DNA of 64,000 bases from Hermatobates lingyangjiaoensis (lineage: Eukaryota > Arthropoda > Insecta > Hemiptera > Hermatobatidae), in assembly GCA_026182355.1 (NCBI GenBank), contig JAPFBL010000226.1:317501-381500 (forward strand), given 5' to 3'. Positions 1 through 41,155 of the stretch are shown here, piece by piece; the first letter of the stretch is position 1, and the number at the start of each line of letters is the position of its first letter. A program made the position numbers and the translations under genes. Below the pieces are notes generated by a model. That model searched no databases and had not been told where the DNA came from. It saw only the letters and a list, made by a program, of their open reading frames with translations.

Positions 1-341
1 AGTGTTAAAAGAAAACTTTCATTATTAAACCAAAACGAACACAAGAAAGCTACCTAAATATCAGCTCCCAAAAAATTAAATACTATACTTCAAATCTTAT
101 TGAAAACCTACAAAAAAAATCATAAAATATATAGTTATAACAATATATTACAATATTTAAAATGAATTAATAAATAAATTAATTGATAAAGGTCGTGAAG
201 AGGCACATTGATAAATATAGCATTAGATCCATTAATCCCCTCTCATTTATAATGAAAAGCTGTCGAATAAGGAAATAAATTTATAAGGTGTTTAAGTGAA
301 TATAACTGATTAATATATAATGATTGAGTACAAAAATAGAT

Positions 342-29820
<29,479 letters not shown>

Positions 29821-30060
29821 GGGAGGACGTGAGCTGCGGGGACCTGACCGCCACGTAACGGTGCTGCGTGGCACAGTTCCCCCTCCTCGGCTGACCTGCT
29901 TGTGCACACCCACACTCCTCCAACCTGAACGCGTGTCGGTACTGCATCAATTAGCTAGTCACAACAGATTAGCTCCGCACAAAGGCATCACACTTAATCA
30001 TTTCTTGGAGAACAAACCACTGTCAGCATTCAGAATAAAAAAAAGTTATCGTCAATGACA
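29821..30060 (-). promoter_or_regulatory. Probable 5' UTR/promoter side of the TPD52-like gene
   Basis: A locally GC-richer stretch directly upstream of the ATG at 29820. The minus frame is open up to a GTG at 29913 but has no upstream ATG in that stretch. Transcription start not defined; inferred from position and composition. Confidence 0.35.
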
Positions 30061-31554
30061 TCTCAATAACAGTATACATGTTAGTTTCTAGCGCTTGCGG
30101 ACTTCCAACTTTAGTTAGGTTCAAGAAGTGGAAAAAATCATTCGCTACTTTGTACCCATTTTAGTTAAGGGTAGTTTACATTGTTCAACTTGGTTCTAAA
30201 TATCGGAAGGTCTATATTTTCACTAACTCGAATAAATTTATTATGTCCAGAACAGTTCAGATCCGAAAAGGGCGCCCTTACGTGGACAACATTTTCCATC
30301 TTCCAAAGGGAAAAATCTATGATCACCACCAACATTCGAACCTCCAATCTTTAGAACTAAAGACAAAACATAACTGTTAAAATACACCAAACGTATATAT
30401 GCAATATTACTACATTTTGATTGCTTGGTTGAATGATTTATTCACACAAGTGATGGCTAAAGGAAATGCCTTTAATAGTAGAAGTAATAATAGCAGAGAG
30501 GTGGAAATTGACTATATAAACAGGTCACCGTGACTCCTCTTACCAACCAAAAACACACTAACAAAGCCAGTCGATTTCACATCGAGAGTTCCAAATTATC
30601 TCATAATTAAGTTTATTTAGAGTCGGTCTTAACAATACCTGATATTGATATATACCTGAACAATACTTTTCTCCGAGGGACACAGGAAAAATCAAGTGTC
30701 AGACTGAGCTATGAACTCAGAATGTTCAGTACCATTGGTAGAAACTAACTACAAATTCAGACTCTTTTGAAATTATTTCCAAAGGTACTAGATCAGTGGT
30801 TTTGCACTTCCATGGGGTGCGAGCACCTTCAAGTTGCCAGTCCTTTGGCCCCTATTACAATAAAAAAGAGTTTGTTTTTATAATCTACTGTGTCCACTTA
30901 ATACTTATATCTATCATTGCATTTTAATTTATAAATTATTAAAAGCATACGTCGATATGATTTTATACGTTACATACGTAATCAGTAATCAGTAATGGAA
31001 AAATGGATGTAGAAGTAAAACCTTAACAGGAGTAGATTTATCAAATAATCTTTGATTTAGAATTATTGTCAATGGCCCACATGCAAACAGAATACCAGAG
31101 AACTAAAAGGGACTTTTTTTGGTAGGAAACGGGTATTCTACTTGAATGTTGGCAGGCAGGAAGAGGTTAAATGTCATAGACCTGGTACTTAGAAACTGTG
31201 TACAAAGTCTCCACATAAACAAAGTTCTAAAACAACGGTTCCAGTTTCAACTTTCTCACTATAATCAGAAAACCCAAAGAACAACTCAACCTGCTCGAAA
31301 TCCATTCATTTGTTTATAAAACTTGATTGACACAGAGTCCACAATTTCAAAGTTTCAGTAAATACTACTGACTAACTGACTGAGGAAATGTCTTCAATAT
31401 GTTTTTGGGTTTTATGAATTCACCCTAAATCTTAGAGTCTTAGAGTATACTTGATTACTCTAACGAAGGATGTCAACTTCTTCGACTTAAGGACTATTCA
31501 TAATTTATCATCAGAATTCCTAAATATTTTTTAATAACTCAACAGATATTCAAG

Positions 31555-31740
31555 GTGGGCAGGTTAGATCAAAGTTAAATACTGGTAAGTCCAGAGTTCG
31601 ATAACCACCTAGACCTCGATTTATTCACAAGGGCGGTGAACAAATCTGAGTACGCCGTCCCTCGGAATGATCAGATACTCTTTCAAGATCTCTACTCTAA
31701 ATAGACGAGTTAGGCAAAATTTAGGACTCCCAATGTAGAA
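31555..31740 (+). mobile_element. tRNA-derived SINE fragment
   Basis: Degenerate head GGGCAGGTTAGATCAAAGTT and box-B-like GTCCAGAGTTCGATAACC, then the family body (CGCCGTCCCTCGGAATG...). The 3' end is lost. Confidence 0.7.
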
Positions 31741-33059
31741 TCACCGATCAAAGAAAAAGACCGTCAAGAAAAACCGTAAAGGGCTGACGTTTTTAACTCG
31801 CTAGGAGATCGGTTTAAACAATAAAAAAAAAGAAGGACACAAAATGTTTGAAGTGATCCTATAACTTTCAGGTCGACGAATTCTTAAAAAAATTATCTCG
31901 AAATTTTTTTTTGCATTAAGATAAATATAGATAAGATAGAGACCACTAACTATAGTATTTGTTTCAAAAAGTAGTATGGGAATGAACTGTACTCCTAAAT
32001 CCTTGATTCCATAATCATGATTTCCAATAGTATAATTATTATTTCTGAAAAACTGTCTTGAAATCCATTTATAATCAAAAAGTAAATTATTAAATTAAAC
32101 GCTTGAACTGTCCCAAATTATTCTACCGTTTTATCTTAATTAAATGCATTTATGTTGTAATAATATTTTCGTGACAGACTTCAGTTAACCCGGGGCTATG
32201 AATAATAAAACTTATCCAGTTCATTAACGGTTAGAAATAGGTTAGAAAGCACTGACTGGTCAGTCATTTTATACCTTCTATAATTCTGATATATCAAAGT
32301 GATAAAATACAACAAATATCGTTAAACGTTGCACTATAGACACGAAACATACTGATGACAATAGGTAACAACCTAACTTGCAATATATTCCATCATGTAC
32401 AAAAGAGGCCAAAGAAATAAAAGTTGTCAAAATACACGGCCAATAATACTCATTTGAATCTAACTAAACCTTTATCACACTAATATAATGTAGCCAAAAG
32501 ATTCTTAAATTAAAAATGAAACATGGGCATAAATCTGCGACAACTATTTTACCCTACAGAATCATAAGAAAAATAATAAATCTAATGGAATTCTATTTAC
32601 CCATGAAAAACGTGAGTAAATTCAGGTATTTTATTTACCATAATATTCTGAATATAAAATATCAATTTTAACGATATTTTATAATACTTAGCCCTCTTTT
32701 TTGTTTCATTTTTAAAAAAGAAGGAAACCTGAAATGTAAAAAAGTTGTGCTTCCTATTGATCCATTGAATAGAATAGATGAAAATACGAGATAAGGGTTT
32801 TAGCCACTCTTTTGTTAACAGAATTATGGAGATATCTCACAACCAATTAGAAATGATTTTTAAAAATTCTTTTTTGTAATCAATAATTATTTTTAACGAG
32901 TTATATACGCTGCGCTAAAATAATTTGAAGAAAGTTACATGGTTCACTATTTGCTGGAATAAAGTAGATGTTTTGTGATATATTTAACCACGTATTGACA
33001 ATTTTCTAGCTTTATGGACCTCGTCCATATGAAGGTATGTTATGAATAAGGGAAATGTT

Positions 33060-33369
33060 AGGAAGCCAGGTTAGCTCAGTGGTTAACGTACTCGCCTCTG
33101 AACTGGTAGATCCGGGGTTCGATGTTCACCTGGCCCTCTATTTATTCACATGGGAGGTGAATAAATCTGAACAAGTCGTCCCTCGGAGAGGACGTTAACC
33201 CGTCAGTCTCAAGCCTATACGATGTCAGGTACTCCTTATAGATCCCTACTCTAAATAAATTTGAGTTAGGCAAAAATTTAGGACTTCCTTCATTGTGTGG
33301 TATCACAAAGGCTTATGTGTGTTTCCTTGTGGGACAGCCACTGCAACCTAAAGGGATGTCTACTACTAC
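33060..33369 (+). mobile_element. tRNA-derived SINE, copy B, full length with 13-bp target duplication
   Basis: Flanked by identical TAAGGGAAATGTT (33047-33059 and 33370-33382). Head CAGGTTAGCTCAGTGGTTAA (A box) and GATCCGGGGTTCGATG (B box) are the best preserved in the window, giving a tRNA-like start. Ends in (TAC)n-like TCTACTACTACT. About 310 bp. Confidence 0.92.
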
Positions 33370-33627
33370 TAAGGGAAATGTTGAGGCACTATGTTAATAC
33401 CATGTTCGGTTCAAATATGCTGAAACGAACTGGTTACGCCCCATTATATATTCATAGAGCCCATCCAAATGGACTACAATTATAATAATTAACTTATTAC
33501 ACTTCTTTCTTCTTGCTCCTGTAATTCGCAGTTCACTGTTAATACACTGTTTTCACTGACTTTGATGATAGGCTTTCCCTTACTTCCTATTCTAATGATA
33601 GCTTCATATATGAAAGCAGCATTTATT

Positions 33628-34528
33628 GGGTTAGGTCAGGTTGCAGTGATAGTTCCACAAGAGAGAGAACACATACAGTGGGGGGCGGTCATAAGATATG
33701 CTGCCGCCCCACTCCCGCTGGCCCCTCATAATCCATTAAAGTTCAAAATTCCAGAAAGTCCTCAAAATATTTATTTTCATAGAATTATAATCAAGGATCT
33801 AATTTTAGACTGCTGTTGTTACTTCACGCTTTCATCTCATTATCATGACTCGTATACATCCAGTCGTGATCAAAGAAAACCAGACTTTTCCAAACAAAAA
33901 GGTATAATTCAAATCATAAAAACAATGTTACATTAAATTAACTGGCAATGCAAACAAATATACAACATTTCAACCCCTTTAATAAAAAAATAGTTTTGAA
34001 GAAATTAAAATAAATTCATGTTTAATATGCAAATATTATAGTCGAAAAATCCATTCAAAAACTGTATTTATATACATAAAACATAACAGCAATTATGATC
34101 TTAAAAACTCATTTCCTATTAAATTTCTTCTTTTTTTTTGTTAGCTTTTTATTTAATTTTTTTTCTTTTTTACCCCCTCATAATGGTGCCCCCTGGTACG
34201 TAGCGCCCTGGGCGGACCACATCCCCTCCCCTTTGTTAAGCCACTGAACACATAGACCGAACATTGACCCTTTGTGATACCACACAATCAACATTCTACA
34301 TTGGGAGTCCTACAGTTTGCTCTTCTCAAGTTTATTAAAGTAGGGATCTTTAACGAACACCTGACATCTTACAGGCTAGGGACCGACGGCTTAATGTCCC
34401 CCTCCAAGGGACAACGTATTCAGATTTTTTTACCTACGACATGAATAAATCGATTACCAGAGAGGGTATTGAACCCCAGCTCTACCACTAGAAGGCAAGC
34501 ATGTTACCACTGGGATAACCTGACCGCC
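33628..34528 (-). mobile_element. tRNA-derived SINE, copy C, split by an hAT insertion
   Basis: Outer target duplication CAGCATTTATT (33617-33627 and 34529-34539). The head is at the right end on the minus strand (GGTTATCCCAGTGGTAACAT, GCTGGGGTTCAATACC). The left part (GGTTGCAGTGATAGTTCC) is the SINE 3' end. Removing the inserted element plus one 8-bp duplication leaves about 320 bp, the expected length. Confidence 0.9.
33676..34246. mobile_element. Non-autonomous hAT element nested in the SINE
   Basis: 571 bp starting CAGTGGGGGGCGGTC and ending TTTGTTAAGCCACTG, with 8-bp target duplication AACACATA at 33668-33675 and 34247-34254. GC-rich ends and an AT-rich middle. The frame across its left part has no recognisable domain. 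Confidence 0.92.
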
Positions 34529-36599
34529 CAGCATTTATTATTTATAAATAATACAACATAGTATTAGAAACAGTGGTTTTAAACTCAACAACAGTGGCAG
34601 TTCTCTATCTTACCATTCGTACAACATACCAGTATGTAATAACCCACCAAGCTATTTTTGTGTTTAACCCACCAAGCTATTTTTGTTTTCCCTTTCTTGA
34701 CTGTCATTGATTGACACTTCGGGTACACTTGGACGACAACAGCCTAATTTGGGATGAACAAACACGTACTTTTTATTACAGCTATGTAGGTTGATTGCCG
34801 ACTATCTTTACGAGCAACAGTGATGTAAGAAAGGTTTAGGGAATAAGAAATGGATCACATTAGCTGTTAAGCAGATAACTACCATTATCTTTGGCACCTA
34901 CTGTGCATGATGAAAACGTATTCTTTTTTTTTGATGCAAAAGTCGATAAAACCAAAATCGTAAATATTTAGTAAGACTTTGTTATCATTCATAAATGTTA
35001 AATATTTAGTTAAATGCATTTAAATATCGTCGGACATACATTTTCGATGTCGATACCCAATACCCCACTAAAGATACAAAAAAAAAAAGAAAGACTGATA
35101 GTCGAATGAAAGTGCGATCTCATGAGGTTAATTGATATTTTCCATGATAAGCTGGCTATGATGAGGTTATTTGATATTTTCCATGATAAGCTGGCTATGA
35201 TCAAGTTTCGACCGGATGAGTGTCTCAATCACTCACTGATATCCACAACTCACTTACGAGAACAACTGGGCGCAGTTTTCAACTTTGTAGCTGCCTTTGG
35301 AAGAATTAAATGACACCGGAAGGATGCCAAACTGTCATTAATAATGAGACGGAATTCAGCATTTCACACAAGAAACAACAATTAAAACACTAAGTCGATT
35401 CCAGTGAATATTCTTCAAATAAGGCGGAGACTTTCTATTTGCCGGAAAACTGGCAAAGTTATGGCTAGCAATTTTTAGGATTCAAAGAGCATCATACTCA
35501 CATTTTTTTTTCTAAAAAAAGGAAGAATAATATCAACAGAATACTGCAGTAAGTATTGAAAGCGGAATGGTGTATAAGAGGTCATTGACTTGCTTATGCC
35601 ATCAACTAAAAGATACATCTTGGCCCCATTTGGGAAAGAAAACAAGCACTGCTCCATGACAAAGCGTACCGATACATTAATCATTTGTTGTCACCGACAA
35701 GCTGCATAAATTTCGTCTTGAATTACAGTCATACCTCACAATGCTCGCCTCATCTAACTCATACGAATTATTTTTCCCAAACTTGAAGAAGTAGCTACTG
35801 GAAAGAAGTCGTTGATATGGAGACCATCATATAGACGGAGATGTGAAAAAAATTGAAGACATTCAAAACACTACATGCTTGAAAGGATTAAATTGAAAAA
35901 TAAATAATTTGCTATTTTTTTTCTTCTTAAATGTGGTTTCATTACTTACTGAACGAACCTAATTTATTACAAAATAACTAAAACACAATCACAATTCTGA
36001 TTATGATTGGACAATAAAGCCATACGAAAATGAAATTAATTAATAATATCACAATAATTACAATCTCAGTAATGTGATTAGCCCATGAACTTTATAAGTG
36101 CGAGATAACAAATGAGTCACTCTTCCACCCTTAAAATAGAACTAAAATTGAAAACCCATAAGTAACAAGACAAAAATAACGAAAAACAGAAATATATATA
36201 GATAAATACTTAGTTTAAGAAGTAAAAAGATTTGATCAAAGGTGATGATTTAGTAATGCGACGGTATTAAGAGGATGCTAACAAGCTGATGTAATAGTGC
36301 ACGCTAATTACAGAGGTGTGTAATAAGAATTAACAAGAGCACTTAGAACGCGAATCGGTCTAGACGAATGGGAGTACAAACACTAATCCAATCTTCAATC
36401 TTCCAATCATTTTTCCTGTATACTGTAGGCTTTTGAAAAAGATTTTAAATAAAATCGAAACGTCGGCAATGAGAGTTTGACTGGAAATAGAAGAAACTGA
36501 CTGCATCTTGATTCATGTGATATATATACTTAAAATAAACTGTGACACGTAGACAGAACATAATTAAGACTCACTTTTCAATATTCCGACCGCCATTAT

Positions 36600-36650
36600 G
36601 GTCGAAATATTAAAAAGTGAGTCCTTGTTATATTTCTGTCTACGTGTCAA
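36600..36650. repeat. Inverted pair related to the hammerhead ATAT family
   Basis: GACTCACTTTTCAATATTCCG at about 36570 is inverted against TCGAAATATTAAAAAGTGAG at 36603-36620. Stem II GACCG...CGGTC-like pairing and GAAATATT remain, but no CTGANGA core. Flanked downstream by (TA)n tracts. Confidence 0.4.
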
Positions 36651-36702
36651 AGTTTATTTTAAGTGTAATCTGTCCTGCCGGACCGTTTAATGTTTATCAT
36701 GG

Positions 36703-36706
<4 letters not shown>

Positions 36707-36748
<42 letters not shown>

Positions 36749-36815
36749 ATATTATATACTCACATTTATGTGAGTTCAGTGGTTTCTCTTCTGTGGGTTC
36801 TTTTGAAAATTCTAG

Positions 36816-36858
<43 letters not shown>
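36707..36858. repeat. Two (TA)n tracts
   Basis: TA dinucleotide runs at about 36707-36743 and 36820-36858, bracketing 75 bp of unrecognised sequence. Confidence 0.9.
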
Positions 36859-36860
<2 letters not shown>

Positions 36861-36915
36861 GTTTCCGGGTAGGTTACTTGCCATTGCGTCTACAACATGC
36901 TTGGTATCCCTTTCT

Positions 36916-36960
36916 CTTTCCTCCTGAAGACGGATTGCCAGAAAATTTGAGTTTGTCAGT
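36916..36960 (+). ncRNA. Hammerhead-ribozyme-like motif
   Basis: Core CTGAAGA (36924-36930), CGG-ATTGC-CAG weak stem II, GAAAATTT, same family as 11055. A minus-strand relative with core at 37107-37101 follows. Confidence 0.45.
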
Positions 36961-37614
36961 GTGTTACTCTTCTTAAATTTTGAACTAATACACACAGACC
37001 ATACACACACACATATATATATATAGTTCAATATAGAAAAAGAAACATAGAGAAATCAAAAGAACACACTTACAGTCTCTAATTTTCGGTTGGAACCGTC
37101 TTCAGGAGAGATAAGAGAGGGAAACCAAGCGCACTGATTTGGATCGTATTTCCAACGAAAAAGTATATATATATAACAAGATTTCATAATAAACACGTGA
37201 AACAACAATCAATTTTTCAAACCACAATAAGAAAAGGGAAAAAATTCCAAGATCTTTCACCCATATCAGGCGGTCTTCGTTAGAGTCAAAATCCCAACTG
37301 AGTTTTGAAGGTTGTAAGGCTTCAAAAAGCCTTAAGAATGCCGAACCATTTTTAGCGAAACGTCGGCGAGTAAACTGGAGTAATTAATTTTGGACGTAAC
37401 CCTCAAAAAACCTACTTTGTATTTGAAGAATCAGTGGTTGATAAGCCATATCAATTTTAATATGGATATTTGTTGTGCAATATTATACTAATTGTATATG
37501 CATGTCTGGCTTCATTATATATGTAAGTATATTATTATTAGGAACCAACTCTGGTTGTTATAAGAGCAAATATTTGAATGTTTGACATTTTTTATGTTTG
37601 AAGATGCGTGTCAA

Positions 37615-37675
37615 GCCAAAAACGAGCTTGCGTGTTAGCACTGACACGCGTGTCATAGGTTCGCCATCACTGATT
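37615..37675. mobile_element. hAT terminal fragment
   Basis: Reverse strand starts CAGTGATGGCGAACCTATGA and continues CACGCGTGTCA, a common hAT end. No partner end seen. Confidence 0.5.
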
Positions 37676-37787
37676 TAAACTCTCTTCATCAGGATAGAAA
37701 GGACTGACCCGACCATCAGGCAAAAACTCATTTGAGTTTGTAAGTGTGTTTCTTTACTTTGTGTGCTACCTATCTTCAATTTTGAAC

Positions 37788-37792
<5 letters not shown>

Positions 37793-37830
<38 letters not shown>

Positions 37831-37939
37831 TCATGTTTTGTTTTCTTGACCCAATATTTATATGATATAATTTTTTTTTTGAGGGTTGAGGTCCAACCCT
37901 CACCTGAGGTTTGTACCTCAACCCTCAAAAAACATTATA

Positions 37940-37975
<36 letters not shown>
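37793..37975. repeat. Two (TA)n tracts around a short inverted repeat
   Basis: Runs at about 37793-37828 and 37940-37975. Between them TTTTTTGAGGGTTGAGGTCC is inverted against CCTCAACCCTCAAAAAAC, the end sequence of the neighbouring hammerhead cassette (TTTTTTGAGGGCTAGGTCTT). Confidence 0.85.
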
Positions 37976-37978
<3 letters not shown>

Positions 37979-38038
37979 TAAAGTATTAGCTAAGTTTTTT
38001 TGAGGGCTAGGTCTTGGAAATGAACGTCTCCTTCTTAA

Positions 38039-38076
38039 GCCAACGTTTCGATGTATTTATATATCATCATCAGGGC
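38039..38076 (-). ncRNA. Minimal hammerhead-ribozyme-like motif (left of pair)
   Basis: Minus strand: GCC (38076-38074), CTGATGA (38073-38067), stem II with ATGTAT-like pairing, CGAA, palindromic ACGT, T, GGC closing stem I (38041-38039). Predicted cleavage after GTT. Confidence 0.66.
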
Positions 38077-38143
38077 TACAAAGCAAGATAAAGCTATAGT
38101 ATTATAATAAGTTGAAAATATTATAACCATATCTTGTTTTGTA

Positions 38144-38180
38144 GCCCTGATGATGTATAAAAATACATCGAAACGTTGGC
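38144..38180 (+). ncRNA. Minimal hammerhead-ribozyme-like motif (right of pair)
   Basis: GCC (38144-38146), CTGATGA (38147-38153), stem II GTAT-AAAA-ATAC, GAA (38170-38172), ACGT (38173-38176), T (38177), GGC (38178-38180). Only three stem I pairs and a two-base-pair stem III; on family knowledge such minimal forms would act as dimers. Confidence 0.68.
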
Positions 38181-38309
38181 ATAAGAAGGAGAAGTTAATT
38201 TCCAAGACCTAGCCCTCAAAAAAACTGACCAAATACTGTATTCTTTGAAAGAGGTCAAGAACAATTTGAGAATATATACATGTGTGTGAGTGTACAATAT
38301 TTCACAAAT

Positions 38310-38310
<1 letters not shown>

Positions 38311-38347
<37 letters not shown>
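38311..38347. repeat. (TA)n tract
   Basis: TA dinucleotides between the inverted cassette ending at 38225 and the hammerhead motif at 38392. Confidence 0.93.
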
Positions 38348-38351
<4 letters not shown>

Positions 38352-38391
38352 ACATATACATATATGTTGACTGTCGTCCCTCCGTCAATTC

Positions 38392-38443
38392 ACTTCTTCT
38401 CCTGAGGACGACCGCCATTACGGTCGAAATATTGAAAAGTGAG
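38392..38443 (+). ncRNA. Hammerhead-ribozyme-like motif, long stem I and II
   Basis: Core CTGAGGA (38402-38408), six-base-pair stem II CGACCG/CGGTCG, GAA (38426-38428), palindromic ATAT, T, then GAAAAGTGAG pairing with CTTCTTCTC upstream with one mismatch. Best extended stem I in the window. Confidence 0.66.
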
Positions 38444-38577
38444 TCTTTTTTGTGTTTCTGTTTATGTGTCACTGCTTATTTTAATTGTTATATATATATG
38501 TATATACAACAATTAAAGAATAAACACGTGAAATATAAATTAACATCTAAACCATAGTTATAAAATGAGAAAAAAGG

Positions 38578-38664
38578 CAGATCTTTCAACCAAAACAAGT
38601 GGTCTTCGTCAGTAACTGGGAGACTCTGACGAAGACCACTTGTTTTGATTGAAATATCCCAGTT
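38578..38664. ncRNA. Divergent pair of hammerhead-like motifs
   Basis: Plus member: GACT (38622-38625), CTGACGA (38626-38632), long stem II, GAA (38651-38653), ATAT, C. Minus member: core CTGACGA near 38612-38606, GAA and AGATCT near 38588-38580. The spacer is only about 10 bases, so both form one hairpin. Confidence 0.5.
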
Positions 38665-40682
38665 ATTTTTCTAATTTTCTCACTTGTTTAGACGTTTAAA
38701 CAAATATTTCATTCAAAATAGTTTCATTATTAGAAAGGGAGGAGTTCTTTTATTAACATATATCGAAAGAATTGAAGAGGGAGAGAATAACGTTCAGTAT
38801 TACAACAGAATGCAGTGTGACCTCAAGCCGAAAGGTCACTGCCTTTCTAATGGTCTAATTCAGCCAACGCTAACACAAAATTTTCGCAAGAAGTAATTCA
38901 CTATTTAAAAGGGAACACTTCTGAAACAATTAAAATGGAATTTTGAACCAGATGCTTATATTAAAGTTTCAAAACAATAAAATACAATAAGCTTAAAGAT
39001 TTTTTAAAAATGTTTTATAAAAAGAAAGTACGGTTTTTTATACCACAAAAGTAATTATTTCTAGAAACTAGAATTAGTGAAGTAAATCTTACTGCCAAAA
39101 CACATATGAAATCCATAATACCTAGGAGTTGTTTTCAAAGAAAGTAACTAAAATACCATGCGTATAAAGATAGGCACAAACAAACTTCATTTTAATGCCT
39201 ATCAACCAATGCTAATAGTGACATTAAATTAATTCACCTAAGATCACAATTTAAAAAAAAAAACAGTTATTAATATAGAAATCCAACTAAGAAGGAAGAT
39301 CTTTCAAGTCACAATCGTTCTGGTTGTGACTCTGACGAGGACTATATTGGTCCCATTTTAGACTTTCTTGTTTTGAACTATACATTGACTTATACTAATA
39401 AAACACCCTAAAATAAAAGGAATACGATCCACGGCCTTTGGAGGTGTTTCGGTAAAGACTTACAGGTTTTTTGACAAGATCCTAAGAACTTTTCCATGAT
39501 TTACTTTCCTTAAAAGTTTTTTTCTTCTTTTCTATGTTTCTCCATATTCTCGAACAAGTTCCTTTTACCAGGGTACAACAGTCACAATGTTACTTGACTT
39601 TGATGATTTAATAGGAACATCTGTCTTTAATATGGCTATCACCGTTGCCGGAAGTTACCAATGTTATGGCACCATTACAAATTGAGGTCATGTAATTTGC
39701 CGTATTTGTATTTAACCAGTATCTGAAGTAGTACAAGTCTTAGAGACGACATACACTAAATACGTACTTTTTCAATATGAAAGTATTAAGTATTCAAAAT
39801 TAAAGTATCACTTTACTATAATCACTGTATTTCTATTGATGAAGTGGGTTTTATTGATTGGAGGTACACAGTACAGTAACAGAAACACAGTGATTAAAGT
39901 AAAATAGTTACGAAACCAATTACGTAATATTAAAACCAATTATATTAACACAAATAGAAATGGAAACAAAACATACATTTTAATTCCTAGCCTTGAAGAT
40001 GACGAAAGTATACGTTTAAACGTCGACATAAAGGAGTTTATTAAAACTTGACCAAAACCCTCAAAATATAAATTCAACTATTATACTGACAGTGTGGTCT
40101 AGAAAGAAAATCATCATATACATATATACTTATATGTCTTTTTCAGGACGACTTATACAGCTGTACTATAACAGAAGGCTAATCTCAGGTTATAACTATC
40201 AAAGGTAGTAACCATTCATTTCCCATTTCTTTTAAAAGAGAAAATTCAATTATTCTTCTCCCCTAAGATTAATCAGCCTCTTGAGAACTCAAATCAACCG
40301 TTTTAAGTCTCCTGCTAAATATTTATTTAAGCTCTTTCAAATAATTATATTAATTGACACTTACTTCAGCATTTTGAAAAAAAGGAAAGTACATAAAAGC
40401 ATCTAGACGTAAAAATATTATCTAAAATTGTATCCATACACACTGTTTATACAGAGGCTAGTATAAGTTGTTTTAAGAGATGGATAATCCGTCTTACAGA
40501 TAATAGTTCGTAGTCGGTTCTTCCTGAAAATGACCAACATCTGAACGGGTTCGAATGACCCCGTCACTAGTGTACGACGTAAGACTTGTTTATTCATCTT
40601 TTGATGTGACTAATAATTTTATGTCTGTACACTTACAGACATAAAGTACAGTAATTTTCAAGTTTTCCCTATTAAAGTAGTA

Positions 40683-41155
40683 TGGTAAACTGTTGTTTAA
40701 ATAGAAATCATAATTACTACTGTGCCATTGATATAAATTGAATCAATTCCTTAACTAAATACTAATACATATATCAACAGTGAACTACTTAGCATTTCAA
40801 GCTTAGTAGACATACAGCTATAAACTGAAATTTTGCAATGTTATTCAATTGAATAGAGTATTTGTGGAATTGTTTGAATCAACATAATTATAACACAAAA
40901 TAGTAAATATTTAATTTCTCCACAATGGCTGCTGACATATGGGGCATCAATAACTGTTCAGTTATTGTATACTTGACATGAATATTTTAATTAGCAGAAT
41001 TGTAACAGAATAGCTAATAAGCAGAATAAGGGACCCCTGTTGTCACTGTTGATATATTAGTATTTAGTTAAGGAATTCATTCCATATAACACTCCAACCA
41101 TTACAATTCAATGACAGTGGTAATTATTATTTCCATTTGAAAAACAGTTTACCAC
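40683..41155. mobile_element. Unclassified element with long inverted repeats (MITE-like)
   Basis: The left arm from TGGTAAACTGTT (40683) to about 40785 is inverted at about 41045-41155 (ends AACAGTTTACCA), with scattered mismatches; AACTAAATACTAATA is shared near the inner edge. About 260 bp of non-coding spacer. No obvious target duplication. Confidence 0.65.

Larger units (their letters stand above)
37995..38225. mobile_element. Inverted PLE-type cassette with two intact divergent hammerhead motifs
   Basis: Arms starting TTTTTTTGAGGGCTAGGTC (about 37995) and ending GACCTAGCCCTCAAAAAAA (about 38224) are reverse complements. The centre is AT-rich, about 38085-38130. (TA)n tracts lie on both sides. 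Each arm carries a hammerhead motif directed outwards. Confidence 0.7.

Noticed and set aside
33070..33135. Possible true tRNA gene
   Set aside because: A and B boxes are present but no cloverleaf closes and the sequence continues into a SINE body flanked by target duplications.
33562..33936. 124-residue frame
   Set aside because: Runs through the SINE/hAT junction and has no domain.
37235..37300. Additional GACT/AGATCT hammerhead on the minus strand
   Set aside because: Core is CTAACGA, which lacks the invariant G5; counted as decayed.
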